From Treponema sp. (GTDB lineage Bacteria; Spirochaetota; Spirochaetia; Treponematales; Breznakiellaceae), in the NCBI GenBank assembly GCA_009780855.1, contig WQZG01000034.1, positions 1 through 35,927 on the forward strand: a stretch of DNA of 35,927 nt, in the 5' to 3' direction. Below the pieces are notes generated by a model. It ran no database searches and was not told where the DNA came from. It saw only the letters and a list, made by a program, of their open reading frames with translations. Numbering within the stretch: position 1 is the first letter of the stretch; each line of letters begins with the position of its first letter. The position numbers and the translations under genes are program-made. Of the stretch, positions 19,712 to 28,181 are shown piece after piece.

Positions 19712-21172
19712 TTATCCAGCTGCGCCTGGTCCCTCGGTGGCAAGCGATACCATAACATAGCCGTTAATGCAGACATCGCCGGTTTTTTTTGCGAACCGCC
19801 ACATCTGCCCAAAAAGCTCATGAATTATTTTTTCGTACTGTTGATCAACGCGGCCGCCGGCAATCAGGTTTTTGGTTTCGCCGGGATCGGTTTTTAAATC
19901 ATATAATTCATCGTAGTCAAAACCGTTGTATACCAGCTTCCATTCCCTTGTACTGACAGAACGCTGGATACCGTATTGTTCGTTGCCGTTTGACTGGGTA
20001 AAAAGAACATCCTGCCAGTCTGCTGGTTCTTTATTTTCGAAGAACGGAACAAGGCTTTTGCCGGCGAATTCGCGATCGGTTTTTATACCGGCGGCTTCCA
20101 GGAAAGTCGGGGCGAAATCCGCGAGGTTGATAAAACTATCCTCGGTTCTGCCTGGGTTCTTGATTTTACCGGGCCAGCGGATTACAGCGGGGATGCGGTA
20201 TGCGCCCTCAAAACAGGGGAGGCCCTTGCACCAGAGCCCGTGCTCGGCCGTGTAGTCACCGTGATCAGATACGTACAGAACCAGGGTGTTCTCCGCCTCG
20301 CCGGATTCTTCCAGAGCGTCCAGGACCCGGCCAAATAGATAGTCTTCGTAACTGCAGAAAGCCAGGTAATGCCGGATCGCCTCGCGCTGTTCATTCTCCG
20401 GCAATTGATCGAACTTGTCACGGATACGGCGGTACATTGCAGGTTTGTCGGCCATTTTATCGGTATAGGTTGCCGGAAGCTGTATGTCTTTTATATCGTA
20501 GAGATCAAGGAATCTTTGGGGCACAAAGTAAGGATCGTGGGGGCCCAGCGTTCCGACGTACTGGCACCACGGATGGCCGGAATTTTTTCGCTCTTTAAAT
20601 ATTTTTACCGCATCATTGACCACATCGTTGTCTTTAAAGGGATTTTCGTTTATGCCGTAGTGGGTATAAACCGGATAACCCATGCGGATAATCTGGGCTT
20701 CTTTTCTGGCTGCAACAGGCGCCAGATTATCGTATCTTGCCCATTCGTAAGGATCCGGTTTTTCATGTTTGTAAATTTTCCCGGATATTTTTTCGCCGGC
20801 TTTTGTATATGCGGCGAACCCGCGGTCTGCCGGTGTTTCAATATCGCTGACATGCCATTTGCCGGAATAATACATATCATATCCGGCTTCGCTAAAATCT
20901 TCGCTCCAAAGCCGTACGCCTTCATACAAACCTCTGGATAATGTATTGCCCACATTGACATTGTTCCAGACGCCGTGCTGGGTAGGGTAGAGTCCGCTGA
21001 AAAATGTCGCGCGCGCCGGACAGCAGTGCGGCGATATGGTGAACGCTTTTGTAAATGTCAGACCTTCCCCGCAGAATTTATCCAGGTTGGGGGTCTTTGC
21101 TTTTGAATACGGCGGAATTGAATCGCCCCGCTGCTGGTCAGTCATGAATATCAGTATGTTTGGTCTGTCCAT
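19712..21172 (-). CDS. Sulfatase (S1 family, Cys-type), cytoplasmic
   Basis: Hydrolyses sulfate esters using a formylglycine made from Cys50 in C50-C-P-A-R54, followed by the family TFFSGLYPTQHG block. Metal-binding Asp residues are in FMTDQQ (near 12) and YVSDHGDYTAEHG. It has 486 residues, normal for the family. The protein starts MDRPNILIFMTDQQ with no signal peptide, so it is predicted to act in the cytoplasm. GGAGGA lies 7 nt before the ATG. It is the last gene of the eleven-gene operon and lies directly after the transport genes. Cys-type enzymes in anaerobes are usually activated by a radical-SAM maturase (anSME), which is not in the window. The glycan position it attacks cannot be told. 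Confidence 0.93.
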   Translation of the reverse strand: MDRPNILIFMTDQQRGDSIPPYSKAKTPNLDKFCGEGLTFTKAFTISPHCCPARATFFSGLYPTQHGVWNNVNVGNTLSRGLYEGVRLWSEDFSEAGYDMYYSGKWHVSDIETPADRGFAAYTKAGEKISGKIYKHEKPDPYEWARYDNLAPVAARKEAQIIRMGYPVYTHYGINENPFKDNDVVNDAVKIFKERKNSGHPWCQYVGTLGPHDPYFVPQRFLDLYDIKDIQLPATYTDKMADKPAMYRRIRDKFDQLPENEQREAIRHYLAFCSYEDYLFGRVLDALEESGEAENTLVLYVSDHGDYTAEHGLWCKGLPCFEGAYRIPAVIRWPGKIKNPGRTEDSFINLADFAPTFLEAAGIKTDREFAGKSLVPFFENKEPADWQDVLFTQSNGNEQYGIQRSVSTREWKLVYNGFDYDELYDLKTDPGETKNLIAGGRVDQQYEKIIHELFGQMWRFAKKTGDVCINGYVMVSLATEGPGAAG

Positions 21173-21196
21173 TTTATTCCTCCGTATTCAAAATAT

Positions 21197-22780
21197 TTAC
21201 TTGCTGTACTGCGCAAATCTGTCTATTTGCGACTGCATTATTTTGGTGTAATCATCAACGCCCATGGCCTTAAGCCTGGCCTGGACGGAGTCCCATTCCT
21301 GTTCAATGCCGCCCTGGATAAGCCATTTGGCTTCGATAGGCCTGAAGTAATCGGTAATATCCTTGCCCTGGGCAAGCATCCACTTGCTCTCGTCGGCGTT
21401 GGCATATCCGTAAATAAATTTCTGGGTAAGATACGGCTTAAGGGGGCCCCTCATCCAGTCGAGTCTTGCCGCGTCTTCATCCATTACCTGGACGGTTTTT
21501 CCCCAGTCATCACCTGCGATTACCAGCGGAACGTGGACAGGGCAATTCCCGTAACGGAATTCGGAATAGCTTAAGCCTGCGGGAGTCGGTATGTAATCAA
21601 GCATTCCGTTGTTATCATATAATGTTGTTCCGACCGGACCCAGGAAGAGTTCAATGGAGGTGCGGGGATCAAAGTGTGCGTCAAGCCAGCGCATTATGGC
21701 CGGCTGATCTTTTGCCTTGTTGGTCATTACAAACTGCGTGCCGCCCATATTGGCGACGTTCCCGGCGCTGACCCAAATCTGATCACCGTGGGGCCCCTTG
21801 AGCGGGACATCCAGTCTTACATAGTCGTCAAGTCTTTCTGCAGGGCAAACTATATTGGAGTCAAACGCAACGAAGCTCCCGACCTGGACCGGGTCTGCGT
21901 GGCATTTGGAATTGAGAAGTTTTGTATCGCTGGTTGCGAAGTCCTCTTCATTTAAAAGTCCTTCTGCGAAGAGCTGATGCAGCCAGATAACCGCTTCCTT
22001 ATACCTGTCCGTGCCCGGAACAAAAACCGCCTTGTCGTTGACATTGACAAAGAATCCGCCGTTTCCCGTAGCCAAAAAGCCCTGGTAACCGTAACCGAAC
22101 ATGGAAAAAAGCTGGGTTATGCTGTATGTACCCTCGCCGTTTCCGAATGAAAACGGAAATTCATCCTGTTTGCCGTTTCCGTTGGGGTCACCTGTTTTAA
22201 AAGCCTTTAGGACATCATAAAATTCCTGGTAGGTTGTCGGCATTTTAAGTCCCAGTTTATCGAGCCAGGGTTTATAAAAATATATCTGGCTTATAAGCGT
22301 ATTGGCCTCGCGTTCAGCAGCCCTGGCTATTACGTACATTTTGCCGTTTGTAGGGCTGGTGCAAAGGGCCTTGTATACCGGTACCTGGTCAAAAGCTTTT
22401 ACCAGCCTGGGAGCGTACTGATTGACAAGCTGGGTCAGGTCGACAAAAAGACCCTGGGGGCCGTAACGCTCGATATCTGCGTTGTTAACCGCGTTCATAT
22501 AGAACACGTCCGGCAAATCACCGGAGTTAAGGATAAGGTTTTTTCTTTCGTTCCATGTGGCGTTGGGATAGATAAGCCAGTTAACTTTTACATTGGCTTC
22601 TTTTTCCAGTTTCTTAAGTACTTCCATGTTGTTGGGGTCGCCGTGCCAGTCGTTCTTTAAAAAAGTCGCCGTAAATTCAGCAGGACCTGTCGCGGGGCTT
22701 GTACTTTGGGCTGCACCGCCCGCGAATACAAGAGCCGGTAAAAGGCCCAGGCTCAATAAAACCGCCAAAATTTTCTTCAT
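21197..22780 (-). CDS. Carbohydrate ABC transporter solute-binding protein (LplA/LipO type)
   Basis: Extracytoplasmic sugar-binding protein, 527 residues. The signal peptide reads KKILAVLLSLGLLPALVFA then GGAAQ, ending in an AxA-like site without Cys, a form common in treponemes. Family blocks include SGDLPDVFYMNAV, YFYKPWLDKLGLKMPTTYQEFYDVLKAFK and DPNGNGKQDEFPF. I chose the ATG at 22780: GGAGG (22786-22790) is 5 nt upstream of it, whereas the first ATG at 22792 overlaps that same ribosome binding site. It follows its two permease genes, with a small hairpin (22804-22815) between. It is the likely receptor for the sulfated glycan handled by this operon. Confidence 0.93.
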   Translation of the reverse strand: MKKILAVLLSLGLLPALVFAGGAAQSTSPATGPAEFTATFLKNDWHGDPNNMEVLKKLEKEANVKVNWLIYPNATWNERKNLILNSGDLPDVFYMNAVNNADIERYGPQGLFVDLTQLVNQYAPRLVKAFDQVPVYKALCTSPTNGKMYVIARAAEREANTLISQIYFYKPWLDKLGLKMPTTYQEFYDVLKAFKTGDPNGNGKQDEFPFSFGNGEGTYSITQLFSMFGYGYQGFLATGNGGFFVNVNDKAVFVPGTDRYKEAVIWLHQLFAEGLLNEEDFATSDTKLLNSKCHADPVQVGSFVAFDSNIVCPAERLDDYVRLDVPLKGPHGDQIWVSAGNVANMGGTQFVMTNKAKDQPAIMRWLDAHFDPRTSIELFLGPVGTTLYDNNGMLDYIPTPAGLSYSEFRYGNCPVHVPLVIAGDDWGKTVQVMDEDAARLDWMRGPLKPYLTQKFIYGYANADESKWMLAQGKDITDYFRPIEAKWLIQGGIEQEWDSVQARLKAMGVDDYTKIMQSQIDRFAQYSK

Positions 22781-22803
22781 CATTGCCTCCATATTAATAT
22801 AAT

Positions 22804-22815
22804 CCCCATAAGGGG
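22804..22815 (-). promoter_or_regulatory. Small GC hairpin ahead of the solute-binding protein gene
   Basis: CCCC-ATAA-GGGG arms sit 2 nt after the permease stop codon and 24 nt before the chosen start. It is not followed by a T-run, so it is not a terminator. An intercistronic stem here could protect the 5' end of a processed mRNA and raise receptor over permease levels. Functional role is inference. Confidence 0.35.
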
Positions 22816-22817
22816 GT

Positions 22818-23717
22818 TCAGCCTTTAACAGCTCCGATCATGATACCGGAGACGAAATGTTTCTGTATAAACGGATACAGACAAAGCATCGGGAAACTCG
22901 CTACCACGACAACTCCGTATTTTATCAGTTCGGTCGCCTTTTGCTGTTCGGCAACTGCGGTAGCGTCGTCAAGCAGGGCCAGTGCCTGGCTCTGGAGCAG
23001 GATGTTGCGCAGTACAAGCTGCAGCGGGAATTTGGATTCGGTGCTTAAGTAAATAAGGGCGTCCATAAAACCGTTCCACATTTTTGTCGCGTAAAATAAA
23101 ACCATTACAGAAATAATTGCCTTGGAAAGCGGCAGTACAATGTAGAAAAAAAACTTTGTATAATTGCAGCCGTCAAGCACCGACGCTTCGAACAGTTCGC
23201 TTGGTATCATCGAAACATAGAATGCACGCGCTACGATCAGGTTATAGGTAACAATGGCTGTCGGCAGAATGAGCGACCACATCGTATTAAGCAGTTTTAA
23301 ATAACGGACAACTATGTAAAGGGGAATCATACCGCCGTAAAAATACATGGTAAAGATCATCAGTTTGAGTATCCAGGATCTTCCCGGGAGTTCAGGCCTT
23401 GACAGCGCGAAGGCCGTCGGTATGGTAAGGACCAGGCTGACCAGCACTCCGGCAATTGTGTAAATAATCGAATTGAGATAACTGCGGAAGATAACAGTGT
23501 TGGAAAAAATGCGCTGGTACCCCAGAACTGTTACTTCCTTGGGAAGTAAAATTACCCGTCCCTGGTACAGTGCGTTTGGATCGCTGAAAGACGCAATGCA
23601 CATGAAATACAGGGGGTAAAGTACGGATAGAAGGGCGAAGGTCAGAATAATGTAAACAACGATATCGTAGACGCAGTCGATAAGGGAAGGCCTCATTTTG
23701 GAAACCCTGCGTGTCAT
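22818..23717 (-). CDS. Carbohydrate ABC transporter permease (LplC/YtcP type)
   Basis: Inner-membrane permease, 299 residues with six hydrophobic segments. It begins with the usual DIVVYIILTFALLSVLYPLYF first helix and the SFSDPNALYQGRVILLPKE loop typical of this subgroup. The cytoplasmic EAA loop that docks the ATPase is ELFEASVLDGCNYTKFFFYI followed by VLPLSKAI. It ends SGIMIGAVKG, the common C-terminal signature of this class. GGGGGAAG lies just ahead of the ATG. It pairs with the permease 10 nt upstream. No ATPase gene is present, as is usual for treponemal and Gram-positive sugar systems that share an MsmX-like ATPase. Confidence 0.94.
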   Translation of the reverse strand: MTRRVSKMRPSLIDCVYDIVVYIILTFALLSVLYPLYFMCIASFSDPNALYQGRVILLPKEVTVLGYQRIFSNTVIFRSYLNSIIYTIAGVLVSLVLTIPTAFALSRPELPGRSWILKLMIFTMYFYGGMIPLYIVVRYLKLLNTMWSLILPTAIVTYNLIVARAFYVSMIPSELFEASVLDGCNYTKFFFYIVLPLSKAIISVMVLFYATKMWNGFMDALIYLSTESKFPLQLVLRNILLQSQALALLDDATAVAEQQKATELIKYGVVVVASFPMLCLYPFIQKHFVSGIMIGAVKG

Positions 23718-23727
23718 GATCTTCCCC

Positions 23728-24642
23728 CTACCATAATCCGGAACCGCTGACCAGTTTGGCTACACGGTTGAACACTGCAAGCAATACGAAGTTAATGCTT
23801 GATTCCATGAACCCGATTGCAGTCGAAAAACTAAAATCACCGTCGAGGATTCCGCGCTTGTAGGTAAATGTTGAAATTACTTCCGAGGCTGACAGGTTGA
23901 GCGGGTTCTGCATAAGGTATACCTTGTCAAATCCTACGGAAAATAAATGGCCTACCTGCAAAAGAAACATGGTTATTATCGCGGGCAATATCGAGGGAAT
24001 ATCAACATGCCAGATGCGCTGAACCTTGTTCGCGCCGTCTATCAGCGCAGACTCGTGCAGTTCGGGATTCACGCCCGAAAGCGCGGCCATGTAAACCACT
24101 GCCGACCAGCCTGCTCCCTGCCAGATACCGGAACCAACGTACATGGAAACAAAATATTCGTTTCTGCCCATAAAAAAATACGGCCCGATTCCAAGACGGC
24201 CAAGCAATGTATTAACAATACCTGTACTGGGGGAAAAAAGAACGTAGAGCATACCGACCAGGACAACGCTTGAGATAAAATACGGGGCGTAAGTAATCAT
24301 TTGGACAGTCCGCTTAAAAACCTGGCTGGCTGTATGATGAAGCAGCAGGGCCAGTATAATTGGAACCGGAAACCCAATAATAAGGCTGGTCATGCTTATG
24401 CCCAGAGTATTATTAATGAGCCTTAACCAGTCTGCCGCGCGGAAGAAACGCCGGAAATTTTCCAGGCCTACCCAGGGACTTTTCCAAAAACCAAATACCG
24501 GAGAAAAATCCCTGAACGCTATCTGCAGCCCGTAAATGGGCCAGTATTTAAAGAGGACATAAAAAACAACAGCGGGAACAAGAAAGAAATATAATTCTTT
24601 TGTTTTGGATATTCTTTTGATAAGCAGGCTTTTATTCTGCAT
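23728..24642 (-). CDS. Carbohydrate ABC transporter permease (LplB/YteP type)
   Basis: Inner-membrane permease, 304 residues, six hydrophobic segments. The N-terminus shows the subgroup block YFFLVPAVVFYVLFKYWPIYG with AFRDFSP, then WVGLENFRRFF. The EAA docking loop is ELHESALIDGANKVQRIWHV followed by DIPSILPAI. The ending VAKLVSGSGLW matches the usual 'N..a....g.gLW' C-terminus. No strong ribosome binding site is visible before the ATG, although the upstream aldo/keto reductase stop is only 44 nt away. It forms a heterodimer with the following permease. Confidence 0.94.
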   Translation of the reverse strand: MQNKSLLIKRISKTKELYFFLVPAVVFYVLFKYWPIYGLQIAFRDFSPVFGFWKSPWVGLENFRRFFRAADWLRLINNTLGISMTSLIIGFPVPIILALLLHHTASQVFKRTVQMITYAPYFISSVVLVGMLYVLFSPSTGIVNTLLGRLGIGPYFFMGRNEYFVSMYVGSGIWQGAGWSAVVYMAALSGVNPELHESALIDGANKVQRIWHVDIPSILPAIITMFLLQVGHLFSVGFDKVYLMQNPLNLSASEVISTFTYKRGILDGDFSFSTAIGFMESSINFVLLAVFNRVAKLVSGSGLW

Positions 24643-24686
24643 ATTTATTTATAAGGTGTATTGCTTAATATGTCCATACAAAACTT

Positions 24687-25658
24687 CTACCCCTCCAGAT
24701 ACTGCAGCTCGGCCGCGCTAAGTTCCGTGTCAATTGCCGCGGCGTTCTGGCGCATCTCTTCGATGTTGCGCGGAGCCTGCAGGCTGAAGATGTTCAACGG
24801 GTGCGAGATGACATAAGCCGCCGCGATTTGCGGTACAGTAAGACCCTTTTTGGCAGCCAGTTCACCGGCGCGGGCCAGTCTTGCCAGGTTGATAGGGTGG
24901 AAATAGGCTTTCAACGCCGGTTTGTCCAGTATGGTCCGGGCTTCTTCGGCTGTTGTGTCCGGTTTGATTCTGCCCGAGAACAGGCCGCGCGCAAGGGAGG
25001 AGTAGGCGAAGATGGATACATCAGGATGGGCCTTGTACCAGGCCTGCGCCTGCTTCTGCGACGCGCCGCCTATGCTTACGTTAAGTTCGCCCCAGGGGTT
25101 TTCTACCTGGTCTGCCAGCCCGAAGTTGGGAGAAGACGCGGTAAACGGAATTAAGCCGTGTTTGTAGGCGTACTCATTCGCATCTTCTATGCGCTGATGC
25201 GTCCAGTTGGATCCTCCAAAGGCGCGGATCTTGCCCTCGCTGTGCAGTTGGTTAAATATTTCTACAATGGGGCCTGTCGGAACATCCGGGTTGTCGCGGT
25301 GCAGGACGTAGATGTCAATATAGGAAGTCTTAAGACGCGCCAGGGAATCGTGAATATCCGATTGTATGTCGAAAGGCGTGACGCGGCGGCGCTCGCGGTT
25401 GGGATGGGCGCCCTTGCTAAGGACTGCGATTTGCTCGCGGTTGCCGCGCGCTTCCATCCACATCCCTATTACGCGTTCGCTCTCACCGCCGCAGTAGACC
25501 CAGGCAGTGTCCAGCGCGTTGCAGCCGACTGATACCGCGTTGTCCAGTGTTTCAAACGCGATCTTTTTTTTCTCCTCGTCCTGAGCTCCGATCCAGTCGC
25601 AGCCGTAAACCATGCGCGAGACTTTTTTGTTAAGTCCCTTTACTGTTGCGTATTTCAT
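24687..25658 (-). CDS. Aldo/keto reductase
   Basis: NAD(P)H-dependent oxidoreductase of the AKR superfamily, 323 residues. The catalytic tetrad is visible: D50 and Y55 (NALDTAWVY), K82 (LSKGAH) and H120 (YVLHRDNP). The (beta/alpha)8 landmarks IRAFGGSNWTHQRI and FAYSSLARGLFSG are present. It has no signal peptide. Its start overlaps the stop of the Gfo/Idh/MocA gene by 4 nt, so the two are translationally coupled and probably act on the same sugar, for example in a two-step oxidation/reduction of a desulfated monosaccharide. Substrate is unknown. Confidence 0.92.
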   Translation of the reverse strand: MKYATVKGLNKKVSRMVYGCDWIGAQDEEKKKIAFETLDNAVSVGCNALDTAWVYCGGESERVIGMWMEARGNREQIAVLSKGAHPNRERRRVTPFDIQSDIHDSLARLKTSYIDIYVLHRDNPDVPTGPIVEIFNQLHSEGKIRAFGGSNWTHQRIEDANEYAYKHGLIPFTASSPNFGLADQVENPWGELNVSIGGASQKQAQAWYKAHPDVSIFAYSSLARGLFSGRIKPDTTAEEARTILDKPALKAYFHPINLARLARAGELAAKKGLTVPQIAAAYVISHPLNIFSLQAPRNIEEMRQNAAAIDTELSAAELQYLEG

Positions 25659-26668
25659 TTTTCTATTGGATACCTTAGTCCGATTTGGGCGCGCACCGCG
25701 TCCAGCTGTTCAATTACGCGGATGGAATCATCCAGCGTCATAAGCGGGCTCTCTGTTAACCCCGCGTTAATGCAGCGCATCGCTTCCTCACATTCGTAAT
25801 AAAATCCCTCGCCTACACCGTGGGGCAGTGGGATCTCGATTGTGTCAGTTGTGTTTGTGTCCTTCCATTCGATCGTTGCTTTTGTCGGATGCCAGAAACC
25901 GGGGACTTCAATTGTGCATTTTTCGCAGTAGATTGTTGCCTCGGTACGCGTTGTCTGAACTACACCTGATCGCTGGACGCTTAGACTGCCATCCGTATAC
26001 TGCATTATAAAAGCTGTCATTCCGTCAACGCCGGTTTTTGTCATCGCAGCAAGAGCTTTTATGGCTGAAGGCTTAAGGCCGTTTTTGATATAGTCGCAGT
26101 ATGAGGCCGTGTAGATGCCGACGTCGAGAAGGCTGCCGCCGGCGAGAGAGGGCGCAAACAGACGTGCCTGCGGGTTACCGTTTATTAAATTGTCCCATTT
26201 TCCAAAACAAAAGTCAGCTTCGATAAGCGTCACCGCGCCGGTTTTGCCGCTGTCGATTAAAGTTTTAATTGCCCTGTTTACCGGGAAGTAACGCGTCCAC
26301 ATTCCTTCCATATAGAAGACATGGTTTTTGCGCGCGCATTCGGCGATTCGCTTCATTTCCGCTGCGTTGATTGCAGCCGGCTTTTCGCAGAGTACTGCCT
26401 TGCCTGCTTCCAGCGCCTGGATTGCCAGCGGGGCGTGGAAGGGATGCGGTACTGCTATGTACAAAATATCTACATCCGGATCTTTTATACATTCGGTATA
26501 ACTGCCGTAGCTTTTTGCGAAGCCGTATTCCTTCGCGAATGCGGCCGCTTTTGCCGCGTCCCGCGATCCGACAGCCGCCAGCTTTGCGCCCGGAACATGG
26601 GGCAGAGCCGTCATCATGCGTTTGACAATGTTTCCCGGGCCTAAAATGCCCCAGCCGCAATTTTTCAT
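25655..26668 (-). CDS. Gfo/Idh/MocA family oxidoreductase
   Basis: Cytoplasmic NAD(P)-dependent sugar dehydrogenase or reductase, 337 residues. The Rossmann fingerprint GWGILGPGNIVKRM is at 5-18 and the catalytic-type motif EKP at 95-97 (AVLCEKPAAINAAEM). A central DVGIYTASYCDYI block is typical of the substrate domain. AAGGAAGG sits 5 nt before the ATG. It overlaps the aldo/keto reductase downstream. In glycan loci, members often epimerise or oxidise hexoses or act in redox-based glycoside cleavage, which would be one way for this locus to manage without a classical glycoside hydrolase. That last point is speculation. Confidence 0.93.
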   Translation of the reverse strand: MKNCGWGILGPGNIVKRMMTALPHVPGAKLAAVGSRDAAKAAAFAKEYGFAKSYGSYTECIKDPDVDILYIAVPHPFHAPLAIQALEAGKAVLCEKPAAINAAEMKRIAECARKNHVFYMEGMWTRYFPVNRAIKTLIDSGKTGAVTLIEADFCFGKWDNLINGNPQARLFAPSLAGGSLLDVGIYTASYCDYIKNGLKPSAIKALAAMTKTGVDGMTAFIMQYTDGSLSVQRSGVVQTTRTEATIYCEKCTIEVPGFWHPTKATIEWKDTNTTDTIEIPLPHGVGEGFYYECEEAMRCINAGLTESPLMTLDDSIRVIEQLDAVRAQIGLRYPIEK

Positions 26669-26681
26669 ACTGACCTTCCTT

Positions 26682-26717
26682 TATATTAAAATTAAATTCT
26701 ATATTAAATTAAAATGA
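26682..26717. repeat. Imperfect ~18-bp tandem duplication at the end of the second sulfatase
   Basis: TATATTAAAATTAAATTC (26682-26699) and TATATTAAATTAAAATGA (26700-26717) share 9 identical leading bases and align with a one-base shift. They straddle the stop codon of the sulfatase (26709-26711). No stem or promoter is obvious in the 40-nt gap. Confidence 0.5.
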
Positions 26718-28136
26718 TTGTTTAACAAAAGTGCCGTTTACGTAATTTGCCCATGAATGTTTTGAGTTCCCCACATACTCATAGGTTTCAAATATATCAC
26801 CGCTGCCGTTTATACGCGGATCTTCGGTCTCTTTAAGTTTGGCTTGCAGTTTATCCCAGAGCTCTGCCTTTGCCGCCGCGTGTCTGCTGTCCATCGCAAG
26901 GTTATTGATGCACTCCGGATCGGTTTCTATATCGTACAGTTCTTCCATCGGGCGTTTGCCAAAACTAAGATCAAAGTACCGGGTAACGCCTTTTTCGTTT
27001 AAATCCAGAATAAGCGTTTTGGTGGGCGAAGAATCGCAATTGGTAAATCCTGTTTCCGGATTACCGGCCGGCCAGCGTTCCGGTGCAAAGTTATGGATGT
27101 AAAGATATTTTTTATTCCTGATGCAGCGGACCGGATAACCCAAATCGTTCTCGCGGCCCACGTCATGTTTTTCCCTGCCAAAGTAGGTATAATCCCGGCC
27201 CTGCTGCTTTTGTCCCTTTAGCAGGCCGAGGAAACTGATGCCGGTCATTTCAGAGGGCGCAGGAATTCCAGCAGCTTCAAGAATTGTAGGGGCAATGTCA
27301 ACAAAGTTTACCAAATCGCTTACTGTTGTACCGGGTTTGATTACTCCGTCCCAGCGCGCCATCATTGGCAGGTGGAAATCCTGTTCGTACATCTGGCCCT
27401 TTACGCGGGGGAAGGGACAGCCGTTGTCCGATGTTGCGATAATAAATGTGTTTTCCAGCTCGCCGTGTTTCTCAAGTATATCCAGCATTTTGGCAAGATG
27501 GCTGTCAAACCATTCGATCTCGAAAGCGTAGTCAAGCATATCGATTTTTACTTTTTCGTCATCCGGCCAGTATGAAGGAATCTCTTTGATATCTTCGATT
27601 TTTTTTCCGTGTTTAAGGCCTTCCCCAAATTCGTATTTCCTGTGCGGCTCATATCCGCCGTACCAGAAGTAGAAGGGGTGGTCAGTTTCCTTTGCGTTAA
27701 GAAAGTCTTCAAAATTGGCGGCATAGTCGCATTTGTTGATCGCGCTTCCTTCCGGCGGAACAAGGTATCTTTCTTTGTACTCCGGGCCGGCCGGATTTCT
27801 TGTGTAGCCGGCCCTGGTGTAATTTCCCGGCCCCCAGCCTTTGCCGGTGCAGCCGTTATAGTAACCGGCCTTTTCAAGCAAATCTGGAAACAACTGAAAT
27901 CCTGAAGGAAAATATCCAAAATGGTTGCACCCTTCGCGGTTTTGCCACGGGAAACGTCCTGTTAGTATAGACGCGCGCGACGGCGCGCATTTTGGGTTAG
28001 GACTAAAAGCGTTGGCAAACAGGGCGCCTTTTTGGGCGACCGCGTTGCAGGCCGGAGTCCGGACAAAACTGTGCCCGTACGCGCCGAAGTGGGACGCGTC
28101 ATCGGCGATTGCGAAAAGTATGTTTGGTTTTTTCAT
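26709..28136 (-). CDS. Sulfatase (S1 family, Cys-type), cytoplasmic
   Basis: Formylglycine-dependent sulfate ester hydrolase, 475 residues. The active-site motif is C50-A-P-S-R54 with SILTGRFPW following. The N-terminal metal pair is D12-D13 (AIADDASHFGAYG) and the C-terminal metal ligands are in IATSDNGCPF, so this member has the Asp-Asn form where the other five have Asp-His. This points to a different S1 subfamily and probably a different sulfate position. No signal peptide is present. AGGAG lies 7 nt before the ATG. It sits between the GNAT gene (45 nt upstream) and the Gfo/Idh/MocA gene. Confidence 0.93.
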   Translation of the reverse strand: MKKPNILFAIADDASHFGAYGHSFVRTPACNAVAQKGALFANAFSPNPKCAPSRASILTGRFPWQNREGCNHFGYFPSGFQLFPDLLEKAGYYNGCTGKGWGPGNYTRAGYTRNPAGPEYKERYLVPPEGSAINKCDYAANFEDFLNAKETDHPFYFWYGGYEPHRKYEFGEGLKHGKKIEDIKEIPSYWPDDEKVKIDMLDYAFEIEWFDSHLAKMLDILEKHGELENTFIIATSDNGCPFPRVKGQMYEQDFHLPMMARWDGVIKPGTTVSDLVNFVDIAPTILEAAGIPAPSEMTGISFLGLLKGQKQQGRDYTYFGREKHDVGRENDLGYPVRCIRNKKYLYIHNFAPERWPAGNPETGFTNCDSSPTKTLILDLNEKGVTRYFDLSFGKRPMEELYDIETDPECINNLAMDSRHAAAKAELWDKLQAKLKETEDPRINGSGDIFETYEYVGNSKHSWANYVNGTFVKQSF

Positions 28137-28181
28137 TAAAGTCTCCTGCCGCTTGTTCAGTTATTTTCAATTAACCTGCTT

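Noticed and set aside
20369-20941. 190-residue open frame antisense to a sulfatase
   Set aside because: Phe/Ile-rich pattern arises from the complement of the sulfatase codons; no start signal and no conserved motif.
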